This document shows, one piece after another, positions 17,825 through 26,886 of a stretch of DNA of 43,545 nucleotides (positions within the stretch are counted from its first letter, which is position 1; every line of letters starts with the position of its first letter). The stretch comes from Candidatus Azobacteroides sp. Its GTDB lineage: Bacteria > Bacteroidota > Bacteroidia > Bacteroidales > Azobacteroidaceae. Location of the stretch: positions 1 to 43,545 of the forward strand of contig WRFY01000110.1 of assembly GCA_009783445.1 (NCBI GenBank), read 5' to 3'. The notes beneath the pieces were generated by a model. The model did not search any database, was not told where the DNA came from, and saw only the letters and a list, made by a program, of their open reading frames with translations. Position numbers and translations under genes: made by a program.

Positions 17825-19288
17825 TTATCTTTTTTTCCCTTTGACAAATCCTACCTGTGTTCTTACGCAACGGAAACCGATATAAGAACGTTGTTCATTC
17901 TGATATTCAAACGAACGGATATCCGAACGGATGAAATGCGCCACATCTTTCCACGAGCCGCCGCGTACCACTTTTTTCTTCAAGGCGTAAGGGTCTTCCT
18001 TTGCCGCATTGTAAGCATATTGAGGATTCACATCGTTCATTATTTCAGGGCCAGACTCCAGAAAGGCGGTCGAAGTCCATTCCGCCACATTTCCAGCCAT
18101 ATCGTACAAGCCAAATTCGTTAGGAGCGAAAGAGGCCACACGAGACGTAATCAAGTGTCCGTCTTCCGTATAATTACCTTCTCCCGGTTTAAAATTTCCC
18201 AGAAAACAATTTTTGTCGCCTATAGGCCCATCCTGCCGCCAGGGATAAATACGATCCGATTTGCCGCTTCGGGCGGCATATTCAAATTCGGCTTCCGTAG
18301 GCAGACGATAGGGTTCAATCGTATTCCGGATGGCATTATCCAGCGATTTTCTCAAAAAATCGGTTCTCCAAGCGCAAAAGGCATTGGCTTGTTCCCACGA
18401 AACGCCTACCACCGGATAATCGTTGTATCCCGGATGATTGAAATACAGACGCATATAAGGTTCGTTATAGGCATTGTTGAAATCGTTGACCCAGGCCGAT
18501 TCGTCTGGATAGATATTAATCATATAGGTGTTTAGAAAATCCCATAACGATCCCAAGGAACGCGTAATTGTTTCGTTGACAATGCGCCCGTCTTCATTGA
18601 CATAAGCCGTATCTTTTGAAATCATTATACTTTCGTTTGGATCGACTTTGACATCCGTATTGTATACTCTTCTTTCCGGATCCAAGCGATTTCTTCTCAA
18701 AGCCGCTTGAGTGGCGTCGAACACCGAATAATGATAAATCATTTGGTTTGGATCCAACTTGGTTTCGTGTGTGACCGGATTGGTCCAATAAACGCTGCGA
18801 ATGGCCGATAATTCGTCTTCATTGGCTCGTCTCTCAGATGGAATCGGACGTTTCCAATCCAAAATGGGCGGATCAATTGGATTTCCCTCTTTATCTTCTT
18901 CTATTTTAAATAAATCGTTTCCACCGTAAGCCGGATCATACAAACGTTCCCTGACAATGGAATCCCGCACCCAATAAACAAACTGGCGATATTGCGCATT
19001 GGTAATCTCCGTTTCATCCATCCAAAAGTTATCGACGGAAATCCCTTTTGAATTTTGGTTGATTCCCCAAAGGGTATCATTTTTGGAGGAACCCATTTCA
19101 AACGAGCCTCTCCGGATCAATACCATGCCATGCGGATTGGGTTCGTTCCACACCGGAGCGCTTATGCCGGTAAGTTCGCCTCCATCGATGAATGACTTTC
19201 CGCAAGAAGCGAAAAACAATGAAGCAAATGAAAATAACAAAAGAAACAAAGGGAATGAGAAAAACAACCACTTTCTGTTTTTCTTCAT
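17825..19288 (-). CDS. porK: Type IX secretion / gliding lipoprotein PorK (GldK)
   Basis: The start is chosen at the ATG at 19288 (MKKNRKWLFF), preceded by AAAGGA. The open frame reaches 19357 but adds only a purine-rich, repetitive 23-residue extension. The lipoprotein signal has lipobox LFFASC at about residue 27-32. The body is a formylglycine-generating-enzyme (sulfatase-modifying) fold with GMVLIRRGSFEMGSS, NFWMDETEITNAQYRQFV, RLPTEAEFEYAARSG, NVAEWTS and VVRGGSW. PorK forms the outer-membrane-linked ring with PorN. About 487 residues. porP lies upstream and porL follows after 4 nt. Confidence 0.93.
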   Translation of the reverse strand: MKKNRKWLFFSFPLFLLLFSFASLFFASCGKSFIDGGELTGISAPVWNEPNPHGMVLIRRGSFEMGSSKNDTLWGINQNSKGISVDNFWMDETEITNAQYRQFVYWVRDSIVRERLYDPAYGGNDLFKIEEDKEGNPIDPPILDWKRPIPSERRANEDELSAIRSVYWTNPVTHETKLDPNQMIYHYSVFDATQAALRRNRLDPERRVYNTDVKVDPNESIMISKDTAYVNEDGRIVNETITRSLGSLWDFLNTYMINIYPDESAWVNDFNNAYNEPYMRLYFNHPGYNDYPVVGVSWEQANAFCAWRTDFLRKSLDNAIRNTIEPYRLPTEAEFEYAARSGKSDRIYPWRQDGPIGDKNCFLGNFKPGEGNYTEDGHLITSRVASFAPNEFGLYDMAGNVAEWTSTAFLESGPEIMNDVNPQYAYNAAKEDPYALKKKVVRGGSWKDVAHFIRSDIRSFEYQNEQRSYIGFRCVRTQVGFVKGKKR

Positions 19289-19386
19289 TCCCATTCCTTT
19301 CAATATCCTTATTCCATTTATTCCTTTCATTACCTCCATTTCTTTTACGATTTTCATTTTTTATATTGTTATCTTTACCTTTACAG

Positions 19387-20412
19387 TTACAGTATTCTCA
19401 CACTTTTATGTTTGCTTTTTGTTCCTTTCTTAAAATTCATGTCCATCGAATATTTGACAAACACTTCATGGCTGCCTGAAGATACCTGAATAATTCTGGA
19501 AAAAACAGGCACGTCGTATGCATAGCCTACTTCCAGTATTTTGAATTTTCCTCCCAACATAAATATCATGGATTCTCCTTTTCGCCAAGATACCCCGCCC
19601 CAAAACATTTTGTTGTAACTCATTCTCAATGAAATATCTACTTGTGTTTGCTTCAACATTCCCTTCAAGACATTCCCTTTCGTTACTTCTACCAGAGAGT
19701 CGCCCGATATATAAAAGGAACTCAATTCGACCGTTTTTAGTAAAACGGAGGGCTGTAATTCTAATAACGAATTGTTCAGTCGTATATTGTACCCCATTGT
19801 TAAATAATATGTGCGGGGAATTTCATGCACATGATTTTCGTTCAACGCCAATTTTGGCGCAATCAAATGGGTGACAGAAAGTCCTACATAGCCCTTTTTG
19901 GCAGCATAATAAAGACCCACCGCCCCATCGATGGATTTACCCGAAACCAGAGACGCAGGAATTGCTTCATCGTCGGAAATAGGATAATCGTCGTCGCCGG
20001 GAATTTCTACTTTCGTTCCGTCAAAAGATTCATTGATATATCCTCCCTGAATGCCGATTCCGAGATGACCGTTGCGTAATTTGACTTTAAACGCATATTG
20101 GACGGAAATAAGCGTCGATTTGAATAAGCCAATTTGATCGTTGTATAAGACAAGACCCCCTCCGTGTTCTCTTCCGCCAAAAAGAAAAGGCATTTCTCCC
20201 GCCACCATGCCGGTTTTTGGAGCATGTTCCACTCCCAACCATTGCATCCGGTAAAGTCCTGTCACTTCCAATTTCCCGGATTGTCCCGCATAGCCCGGAT
20301 TAAAATAATTAGTAACAGCCCAATAATTACTCACCTGGGTATCGAATTGAGCCTGCAAGGACGAAATGCCTGTCCCTAGAAAAACGATCAGTATGAAAAA
20401 TATTTTTTTCAT
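19387..20412 (-). CDS. porP: Type IX secretion outer-membrane protein PorP (PorP/SprF family)
   Basis: A 341-residue protein with a signal peptide ending in SLQAQ and the PorP/SprF opening FDTQVSNYWAVTNYFNPGYAG. The rest alternates short beta strands typical of a small outer-membrane barrel, with late repeats such as YNKMFWGGVSWRKGESMIFMLGG. PorP-type proteins associate with the T9SS complex and help attach PorK/N. It is the first gene of the porPKLMN cluster; about 98 nt separate it from the chosen porK start. Confidence 0.92.
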   Translation of the reverse strand: MKKIFFILIVFLGTGISSLQAQFDTQVSNYWAVTNYFNPGYAGQSGKLEVTGLYRMQWLGVEHAPKTGMVAGEMPFLFGGREHGGGLVLYNDQIGLFKSTLISVQYAFKVKLRNGHLGIGIQGGYINESFDGTKVEIPGDDDYPISDDEAIPASLVSGKSIDGAVGLYYAAKKGYVGLSVTHLIAPKLALNENHVHEIPRTYYLTMGYNIRLNNSLLELQPSVLLKTVELSSFYISGDSLVEVTKGNVLKGMLKQTQVDISLRMSYNKMFWGGVSWRKGESMIFMLGGKFKILEVGYAYDVPVFSRIIQVSSGSHEVFVKYSMDMNFKKGTKSKHKSVRIL

Positions 20413-20454
20413 TCATAAATATGAACGGACAGAAAAGCAAATAATTGTTTGTCT

Positions 20455-20483
20455 CAAAGTAAAAACGATCGGCATTTGCGCAA
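20455..20483 (-). promoter_or_regulatory. Candidate promoter of the por operon
   Basis: On the minus strand a TTG (20483-20481) is followed after 18 nt by TTACTTTG (20462-20455), one base off the TAnnTTTG consensus. It lies 42 nt before the porP ATG. It is the best-spaced -33/-7 pair in the 142-nt gap between the upstream cargo gene and porP. Confidence 0.4.
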
Positions 20484-20554
20484 TTCTTTTACTACTGAAT
20501 TTATCCCGTTAAAAATTAACGATTTAAAACAGGCTAACAATAACCATAGAGATA

Positions 20555-21517
20555 CTAATACAAGACTATTTTACTGACCTTTATTTGATTTTTATCGAGA
20601 TCGAAAATTTTCAACAAATGGACTCCTTTCGGGAACGAAGCCGTTTCTATTGTATACTGCTTGGTCGACAATTTCCGGCTATGCCACAGCCGGCCAAACA
20701 GGTCGTAAAGTTCCACACGGACGGATTCATTTTCAAAAAAAAGAATTTCTATTTGCTCTTGTTTTACGGCAATCGTAAAATTGTTGACTGCAAGCTCTTT
20801 TATCCCGTTTGGCGATGACCAATAGCCGCATGGACATCCTGTCTTTTCATTTTTATAAAAAACCGTTTGATTCTGGAAACAATTCAGAATACCTTTACTA
20901 CCAAAACTCCACGCTATAGGATATCGATACCAAGCATCGGGACCCACCCCTTCGATAAGAGTAATTGAATAGTAGTCATCGGGGAAAATTGGATAGTAGT
21001 CAATAGGAAGATAGATAGGAGCAATCAGGTGAATATGCTTCAATCCATTTTGGAAATATACCGAATTGACCACATAATCGCAAACCTCGTTTGGAGGATC
21101 AATAGGATATCCGGCAAGCGTATCTCCTTCTTGCAAATCCAGGTCCGATATCAAATATTCTGTATCTAAAAAGGAATTATACAGATATAGTTTGGACGCA
21201 TCTTCGCTTTCTCGGATATATGTGCTTACATTCTCCCAATTCGATAAATCGGGATGAGAATTTTTCCAATTTTCATTGTCTTCCAACACATTCGAGTATT
21301 CGAGTTCTCCCGTTTGGTACATTTTTTTATATACATGGTTGTTGAGCAAAGTATCCCCATAAGCAACTATTTCGGTTGACACCCAACCTACATCCGTTAC
21401 ATGATAATCTAAAAATGACCACCGAGTCATACCCTCATCCAAACAGCGCTGGTAGGGTTGTGCATTGATCATCAAGAATGAAATGAATAAGGGAAAAATA
21501 CAAAATAAATGTTTCAT
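20555..21517 (-). CDS. Secreted protein with type IX sorting domain
   Basis: A 320-residue protein with a signal peptide (MKHLFCIFPLFISFLMINAQ). The middle region, to about 240, is unrecognised and rich in Tyr, Asp and Asn. The last 70 residues form a T9SS type A sorting domain: VRVELYDLFGRLWHSRKL, FPKGVHLLKIF and a final KVSKIVLY. Such proteins cross the outer membrane by the PorKLMN machinery and are anchored or released. The gene lies next to the por operon, starting 12 nt after a frame-broken secreted ORF. The passenger function is unknown. CPCGYW at about 240 is the only Cys-rich spot. Confidence 0.8.
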   Translation of the reverse strand: MKHLFCIFPLFISFLMINAQPYQRCLDEGMTRWSFLDYHVTDVGWVSTEIVAYGDTLLNNHVYKKMYQTGELEYSNVLEDNENWKNSHPDLSNWENVSTYIRESEDASKLYLYNSFLDTEYLISDLDLQEGDTLAGYPIDPPNEVCDYVVNSVYFQNGLKHIHLIAPIYLPIDYYPIFPDDYYSITLIEGVGPDAWYRYPIAWSFGSKGILNCFQNQTVFYKNEKTGCPCGYWSSPNGIKELAVNNFTIAVKQEQIEILFFENESVRVELYDLFGRLWHSRKLSTKQYTIETASFPKGVHLLKIFDLDKNQIKVSKIVLY

Positions 21518-21528
21518 GATTTGAAAAT

Positions 21529-21858
21529 TTAAACAAATGATTGGATAATACGCTTACTCCTTACGTCGGAAGTGAGCAATACGCCGTTGGCCTGCACTTG
21601 ACAATTGACGTTGAAATAATTACCTATTTGTCTATCGTAATAGGCCAAGGGGTTCCGTCCCATTGAGTAAAATAAATACCGTATTTTCCATGCAACCAAA
21701 GTTGATCGCTATACAGGGATCCATACTCGCCAACAACCACATTCAAGCAGCCGCGTGCCGCACTGCCTCTGCATTCTACCATTGGATTCGACTTTGACTT
21801 GCGCATTCAGCGATAAGCAAAAAGGGAAAGAAAGGAAAAAAGAATAGAAAGTTCTCAT
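21529..21858 (-). pseudogene. Frame-broken secreted protein, tail-fibre-like
   Basis: From the ATG at 21858 a signal peptide (MRTFYSFFLSFPFCLSLNAQ) and VKVESNG are read. The frame then hits a TAG. The next frame from about 21806 continues sensibly (YSDQLWLHGKYGIYFTQWDG...) until TAG. The first frame then resumes as DRQIGNYFNVNCQVQANG and ends in VLLTSDVRSK...SFV with TAA at 21529. Reading all three parts gives one protein of about 110 residues whose end resembles the NGxLLTSD tail of tail-fibre/peptidase-S74-type surface proteins. Two compensating 1-nt indels are needed, so the gene is decayed or the sequence has errors. It sits 12 nt before the cargo gene. Confidence 0.5.
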
Positions 21859-21997
21859 AATAATTATTTTTTTAAGTCAACAAATAGGACGTTTACTTCA
21901 TCAAGCAATATTTTATGTAAAGATAATGCTTTCTTGTGAAACTTCATTTTATTTATGTGATTTTTAGAACAAATGAGCAGAGTTTAGAATATGCCCA

Positions 21998-22726
21998 TTA
22001 AATAAAGACCACTTCCTTGAACGCATACCGGCGTTCTTCTCCTTCTCTCGTTTCCAAAGACAGGAAACCGTCTGCAGATACCGATTGGATGCGCGCTTCA
22101 AAGCATCCCTTTTGATCCTGATAGGGATAAAAACCAAACTTGCGGTAGAGGGACTCCTGATACATTTGGGAAATCAATCCAATCTCGCCTGCTTTCAGTT
22201 TTCCGTACAGTTCTTCTATGTGCCGAAGCATGTTTTTCAGTAATGCATCCAAATCCGTATCCTTGCCTAAAATTTGTTTCAAAGAAACTGGACAAAGAGC
22301 ATTGCTGTAAAAAACTTCTTGATTGACATTCAATCCAATCCCTACAATGGAACGGGATATTTCCGATCCTATCCACTCGTTTTCAATCAAAATTCCGGCT
22401 ATTTTCCGGTCTTCAAAATAAATATCGTTTGGCCATTTGACGCTTATTTTTTCGGTATAATCGTCCAAAGTTTTTTTAACCCCCAAAGCAATTGTTTCCG
22501 AGAGGAGAAAGTGTTGTTTTGCCGGTAAAAAAACAGGATACAACAGAATGCTGCATGTAATATTTTTATCGGCTTCCGCCTCCCAATGATTGCCCATTTG
22601 TCCGCGACCCGCGGTTTGATTTCGCGCAAAAAGCGTTGTTCCTTCTTCCCATCTTTGTTTTTCCGACCATTCTTTCAGCAAAAGATTGGTCGAATCTGCC
22701 GATTCAATTCGGATAATATTCATCAT
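21998..22726 (-). CDS. birA: Biotin--[acetyl-CoA-carboxylase] ligase
   Basis: A 242-residue monofunctional biotin protein ligase. It activates biotin with ATP and attaches it to a lysine of biotin carboxyl-carrier proteins. Motifs are the GRGQMGN biotinyl-AMP loop (family GRGRxG), KWPNDIYF and GILIE. There is no N-terminal helix-turn-helix, so it is not a repressor. It starts 10 nt after the porX stop on the same strand, which suggests one transcript. Start MM: either Met is possible. Confidence 0.94.
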   Translation of the reverse strand: MMNIIRIESADSTNLLLKEWSEKQRWEEGTTLFARNQTAGRGQMGNHWEAEADKNITCSILLYPVFLPAKQHFLLSETIALGVKKTLDDYTEKISVKWPNDIYFEDRKIAGILIENEWIGSEISRSIVGIGLNVNQEVFYSNALCPVSLKQILGKDTDLDALLKNMLRHIEELYGKLKAGEIGLISQMYQESLYRKFGFYPYQDQKGCFEARIQSVSADGFLSLETREGEERRYAFKEVVFI

Positions 22727-22736
22727 CGGATTTTTT

Positions 22737-24287
22737 TTACTTAGGTTCCAGCGTAAGCAATGGAATCATCATTTCTTCCATCGAAATTCCGCCGTGTTGG
22801 AAAGTATTCATATAATACGATACATAATGATTGTAATTGTTGGGGTAAACAAAGAAATCCTCATCCAAGGCAAAAATATATTTCGAGCTGACATTGGGAG
22901 CAGGTAAACCGAACATCAAGGGATTTGCTATTTCGAAGACTTTTTTTGAATTGTACGACAGGTTTTTACCCACTTTGTACCGAAGGTTGGTATTGGTATT
23001 TTTGTCTCCGACTATTTTCACTGGGCTGGTTACCCGCACCGTGCCATGATCGGTAGTTAGAATAACTTTGTATCCTTTTTCGGCAATTTTGCGGAACAAT
23101 TCCAAGGCCGTGGAATGTTTAAACCACGAACGAGTTAACGAACGGTAAGCGGCCTCTGTAGACGCTAATTCCCGTACCATTTTCGACTCGGTGCGCGCGT
23201 GCGACAACATATCGACGAAATTCAACACCACGACATTCAAAGGATAATTTTCCAAACGATTGAAATTTTGCAATAATTTTTCTCCAAAAACCGAATCGTT
23301 GATTTTATGGTAAGAAAAAGTATATTTTTTGCGGAAACGTTCCAATTGCGTTTTAATGAGAGGCTCTTCGTTCAGATTTTTCCCTTCGTCCGACTCCTCG
23401 TCCACCCATAACTCCGGAAATAGTTCCTCGATCTGAGCAGGCATCAATCCCGAAAATATGGAATTGCGCGCATATTGCGTAGCCGTAGGCAGAATGGAAT
23501 AATAAAGGTCTTCCTGAACAGTAAAAAAATCAGTCAACATGTCTTTTACTTCCCGCCATTGGTCTAAACGAAAATTATCAATCAAGACGAAAAATATTTT
23601 TTCTCCTTCGTCTAAAAGAGGAAAAAGCTTGGTTTTGAAAATATCGGGACTCATCAACGGACGTCCGGGCTGATCTGGGGAAAGCATCCATTTTTCATAA
23701 TTTTTTTTGATAAACTTGCCGAATACCTGATTGGCTTCCAATTTTTGGGTACGCAACAAATCAGCCATTCCCGTTTGAGATTCCTCTAATTCCAATTCCC
23801 AATATGTCAATTTTTTATACAAATCTTTCCAGTCTTCAGCAGTAAACGAATCGTTGATTTGCATGCCGATTTTCATGAATTCCTGTTGATAACCGGAAGT
23901 AGTCGTTTCAGTAATAATTCGATTTTTATGCAAATTTTTTTTGATGGAAAGCAAAATTTGATTTGGATTCACCGGCTTGATCAGGTAATCCGAAATCTTA
24001 CTGCCGATAGCCTGATTCATAATTCCTTCATCTTCACTTTTGGTAATCATGACCACCGGAACCGTCGGATCGTATCCCTTGATCAGCGCCAAAGTTTCCA
24101 ATCCGCTTAATCCGGGCATATTTTCGTCCAGAAACACAAGGTCGAAAGATTCTTCTCTAACACAATCGATGGCATCCTGACCACTGCAAACGGTTACCAC
24201 TTCATACCCCTTTTCTTCCAAAAAAAGAATATGCGGTTTCAACAAATCTATTTCATCGTCAGCCCATAAAAGTCGGTCTTGCTTCAT
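22737..24287 (-). CDS. porX: T9SS response regulator PorX (receiver + PglZ domain)
   Basis: A 516-residue protein. The N-terminal receiver domain (about 1-120) has acidic pocket D10-D11, phosphoacceptor D54 in VFLDENMPG, ITKS near 80-83 and YLIKP at about 103. The second part is an alkaline-phosphatase-superfamily PglZ domain with LIDNFRLDQW, TATQYARNS, NFVDMLSH and TTDHGTVRV metal-site motifs. This architecture is that of Porphyromonas PorX, partner of the PorY kinase and regulator of type IX secretion, reported to have nucleotide-hydrolysing activity. No DNA-binding domain is present. porY is not in the window. birA follows after 10 nt. Confidence 0.9.
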   Translation of the reverse strand: MKQDRLLWADDEIDLLKPHILFLEEKGYEVVTVCSGQDAIDCVREESFDLVFLDENMPGLSGLETLALIKGYDPTVPVVMITKSEDEGIMNQAIGSKISDYLIKPVNPNQILLSIKKNLHKNRIITETTTSGYQQEFMKIGMQINDSFTAEDWKDLYKKLTYWELELEESQTGMADLLRTQKLEANQVFGKFIKKNYEKWMLSPDQPGRPLMSPDIFKTKLFPLLDEGEKIFFVLIDNFRLDQWREVKDMLTDFFTVQEDLYYSILPTATQYARNSIFSGLMPAQIEELFPELWVDEESDEGKNLNEEPLIKTQLERFRKKYTFSYHKINDSVFGEKLLQNFNRLENYPLNVVVLNFVDMLSHARTESKMVRELASTEAAYRSLTRSWFKHSTALELFRKIAEKGYKVILTTDHGTVRVTSPVKIVGDKNTNTNLRYKVGKNLSYNSKKVFEIANPLMFGLPAPNVSSKYIFALDEDFFVYPNNYNHYVSYYMNTFQHGGISMEEMMIPLLTLEPK

Positions 24288-24442
24288 AGTAAAAATTATT
24301 TAGGATTCGTGAAGCCATCCATTCACAAATATTAATGATTATAAATCCAATTCAGGGAGCTAAATTACAAAAGATTTTGAGAAACGTACAGGTAAGATTC
24401 AAAAAAGATTGCATCCCTTTTCCGTACGCCCGTTTTTCTTCT

Positions 24443-24450
24443 TACCTTTG
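24443..24450 (+). promoter_or_regulatory. TAnnTTTG -7 box for iorAB
   Basis: TACCTTTG matches the consensus exactly and lies 23 nt before the iorA ATG, in the 186-nt gap divergent from porX. No well-spaced -33 element is seen. Confidence 0.5.
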
Positions 24451-24473
24451 TCTCCTTCAAAAACAATGATGTC

Positions 24474-26096
24474 ATGAACAAACAACTTTTTTTGGGAGAT
24501 GAAGCCATCGCTCAAGCGGCCATTGATGCCGGCCTGTCTGGAGTTTATTCCTATCCGGGAACTCCTTCTACTGAAATAACCGAATATATCCAACATTCAA
24601 AAATTGCGAAGGAACGAGGCATTCATTCCCAATGGTGCTGCAACGAAAAAACAGCTTTGGAAACAGCTTTGGGTATGTCGTATGCCGGAAAACGAACGCT
24701 TTCGTGCATGAAACACGTAGGGTTGAACGTAGCGGCCGACGCTTTTATGAATATTGCCATGTCGGGAATTCATGGCGGAATGATTATCGTTTCGGCAGAT
24801 GATCCATCGATGCATTCTTCTCAAAACGAACAAGATAACAGAGTATATGGTCAATTTGCCATGATACCCATCTTCGAACCTTCGAATCAACAGGAAGCTT
24901 ACGATATGATTTATGAAGGTTACGAATGGTCGGAAAAATGGGGATACCCTATTTTGTTTCGAATTACTACCCGGATGGCTCATTCGCGCGCGGGCGTGCA
25001 AACAAGGGAATTGAAAGCGCAAAATCCATGTTCCGTAGAAGAAAATGCGCGTTCCAAATACGTGTTGCTGCCGGCCAATGCCCGGAAGCAATTCAAAATT
25101 TTGTTGGAAAAACAGAAAGAATTCCTCCAAGCGTCCGAAACATCCAAATACAATCAATTATTGGGTCTACCCGACGAAACTACGGACTGCGCTCCCCGAA
25201 GCCGCTTAGGCATCGTCGCCTGCGGTATTGCATTCAACTATTTGCAAGAAAATTTTCCAGAGGGTTTCGAAAATCCGGTTTTGAAAATCAGTCAATACCC
25301 TTTGCCTAAAAAGCAATTGTTTCGTCTGGTGGAATCTTGCGAAGAAATTTTGGTTTTGGAAGACGGATTTCCTGTGGTGGAAGAACAATTGAAGGGCTAT
25401 TTGGGACTGGGACTGAAAGTGCATGGCCGTTTGGATGGAACATTGCCCCGCGATGGAGAATTGACGCCCGACAAAGTACGGAAAGCTTTGGGAAAGGAAG
25501 TCGAAGTGTATTATTCCATACCGGACGTGGTCGAAATGCGTCCTCCGGCTTTGTGTGCCGGCTGCGGCCACAGGGATGTTTACGAAGCTTTAAACGAAGT
25601 GATCAAAGAATACAAAGACGCCAAAGTATTCAGCGATATTGGATGTTATACTTTAGGCGCGTTGCCTCCCTTCCAAGCTATAGATTCCTGCATCGACATG
25701 GGAGCATCGATCACCATGGCCAAAGGAGCCTCCGACGCTGGAATATTTCCGTCGATAGCGGTTATTGGCGATTCCACTTTCACTCATTCCGGAATGACCG
25801 GTTTGTTGGACTGTGTCAATGCCGATGCAAATGTACTGATCATTATTTCCGACAATGAAACGACCGGTATGACTGGAGGACAAGATTCTGCCGCCACCGG
25901 ACGCATTCGATCCATTTGTCAAGGGATCGGAGTTCATCCCGATCATGTGCGCGAAATAGTCCCTTTGAAAAAGAATTATGAAGAAATGAAAAGTATTATT
26001 CGGGAAGAAATTGAATATCCGGGCGTTTCGGTCATTGTCCCTTGCAGGGAATGTATTCAGACGCATGCGAGAAAAATAAAAGAAACAAAGAAATGA
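24474..26096 (+). CDS. iorA: Indolepyruvate:ferredoxin oxidoreductase, alpha subunit
   Basis: A 540-residue thiamine-diphosphate enzyme that oxidatively decarboxylates aryl-pyruvates from aromatic amino acids to aryl-acetyl-CoA, passing electrons to ferredoxin. The N-terminal domain opens with LFLGDEAIAQAAIDAG and YSYPGTPSTEI. The C-terminal domain has the ThDP motif from GDSTFTHSG to ISDNETTGMTGGQ and CAGCGHRD. The protein ends soon after VIVPCRECIQ, so the C-terminal two-[4Fe-4S] ferredoxin domain of archaeal IorA is missing. iorB follows after 13 nt. Confidence 0.93.
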   Translation: MNKQLFLGDEAIAQAAIDAGLSGVYSYPGTPSTEITEYIQHSKIAKERGIHSQWCCNEKTALETALGMSYAGKRTLSCMKHVGLNVAADAFMNIAMSGIHGGMIIVSADDPSMHSSQNEQDNRVYGQFAMIPIFEPSNQQEAYDMIYEGYEWSEKWGYPILFRITTRMAHSRAGVQTRELKAQNPCSVEENARSKYVLLPANARKQFKILLEKQKEFLQASETSKYNQLLGLPDETTDCAPRSRLGIVACGIAFNYLQENFPEGFENPVLKISQYPLPKKQLFRLVESCEEILVLEDGFPVVEEQLKGYLGLGLKVHGRLDGTLPRDGELTPDKVRKALGKEVEVYYSIPDVVEMRPPALCAGCGHRDVYEALNEVIKEYKDAKVFSDIGCYTLGALPPFQAIDSCIDMGASITMAKGASDAGIFPSIAVIGDSTFTHSGMTGLLDCVNADANVLIIISDNETTGMTGGQDSAATGRIRSICQGIGVHPDHVREIVPLKKNYEEMKSIIREEIEYPGVSVIVPCRECIQTHARKIKETKK

Positions 26097-26109
26097 AAAA
26101 TTAAACAAA

Positions 26110-26694
26110 ATGGAAACAGATATTATTTTAGCCGGCGTTGGCGGTCAGGGAATTCTTTCGATTGCAGCTGTTATTGGAAGCGCAGCATTGGAAGAAAATC
26201 TTTTCATCAAACAAACGGAAGTACACGGTATGAGCCAACGGGGAGGCGACGTCCAATCTCATCTTCGAATCAGCGATCAAGCCATTGCATCGGACTTGAT
26301 TCCGTTGGGACGAGCCGATATCATTATTTCTCTCGAACCATTGGAAGCTTTGCGTTACTTGCCCTATTTGAAGAAAGAAGGTTGGATTGTAACTAATTCC
26401 AAACCGTTTGAAAATATTCCCAACTATCCGAAAACAGACCAATGGATGAAAGAATACCGACGTTTTTCTCATAAAATCGTTTTGAATGCCGAACAAATAG
26501 CTAAAGATTTAGGCGCTCCCCGCTCCGGAAATGTAGTTTTGCTGGGAGCGGCTTCTCCATATCTTGGAATTGATTTTTCCCATTTGGAAAATGGGATACG
26601 GCAAATATTCGGTAAAAAAGGTGAAAATATAGTGGAAATAAATCTAAAAGCCTTGCAAGTCGGAAGAGAAACAGAAAATTATTTGTCTATTTGA
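26110..26694 (+). CDS. iorB: Indolepyruvate:ferredoxin oxidoreductase, beta subunit
   Basis: A 194-residue gamma-type domain of the 2-oxoacid:ferredoxin oxidoreductases, of normal length. The start LAGVGGQGILSIAAVIG is the nucleotide/CoA-binding loop. EVHGMSQRGGDVQSHLR is the family signature at about residue 37-53. It forms the complex with IorA and is co-transcribed with it. Confidence 0.93.
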   Translation: METDIILAGVGGQGILSIAAVIGSAALEENLFIKQTEVHGMSQRGGDVQSHLRISDQAIASDLIPLGRADIIISLEPLEALRYLPYLKKEGWIVTNSKPFENIPNYPKTDQWMKEYRRFSHKIVLNAEQIAKDLGAPRSGNVVLLGAASPYLGIDFSHLENGIRQIFGKKGENIVEINLKALQVGRETENYLSI

Positions 26695-26830
26695 GATCGT
26701 TCGAATATCTATCTTCGTATAAAATATTTATATACAAATAGATACAATAGAAATAACAAAAAATAGAGAAAAAAATAGAGCAGGGAAACACCATTTATCT
26801 AAAAATAATATAAATATTCACAGTCCAATA

Positions 26831-26861
26831 TTGTTTTTTCAAAATTTTTTATATAATTTCG
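26831..26861 (+). promoter_or_regulatory. Candidate promoter for the DUF3078 gene
   Basis: TTG at 26831-26833 and TAATTTCG at 26854-26861, one base off TAnnTTTG, are separated by 20 nt, the usual spacing. The ATG at 26887 follows 25 nt later. The remainder of the 192-nt gap is AT-rich with no other signal. Confidence 0.35.
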
Positions 26862-26886
26862 CGGTATCAGATATAAGTTTTCCGCT

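Noticed and set aside
17792..18535. 247-codon plus-strand frame opposite porK
   Set aside because: Antisense shadow of a well-supported gene, with no recognisable domain and unnatural composition.
19289..19357. N-terminal extension of PorK
   Set aside because: Purine-rich repetitive DNA; the extension precedes and would spoil the lipoprotein signal.
24597..25157. 186-codon minus-strand frame opposite iorA
   Set aside because: Antisense shadow; iorA has clear motifs over the same bases.
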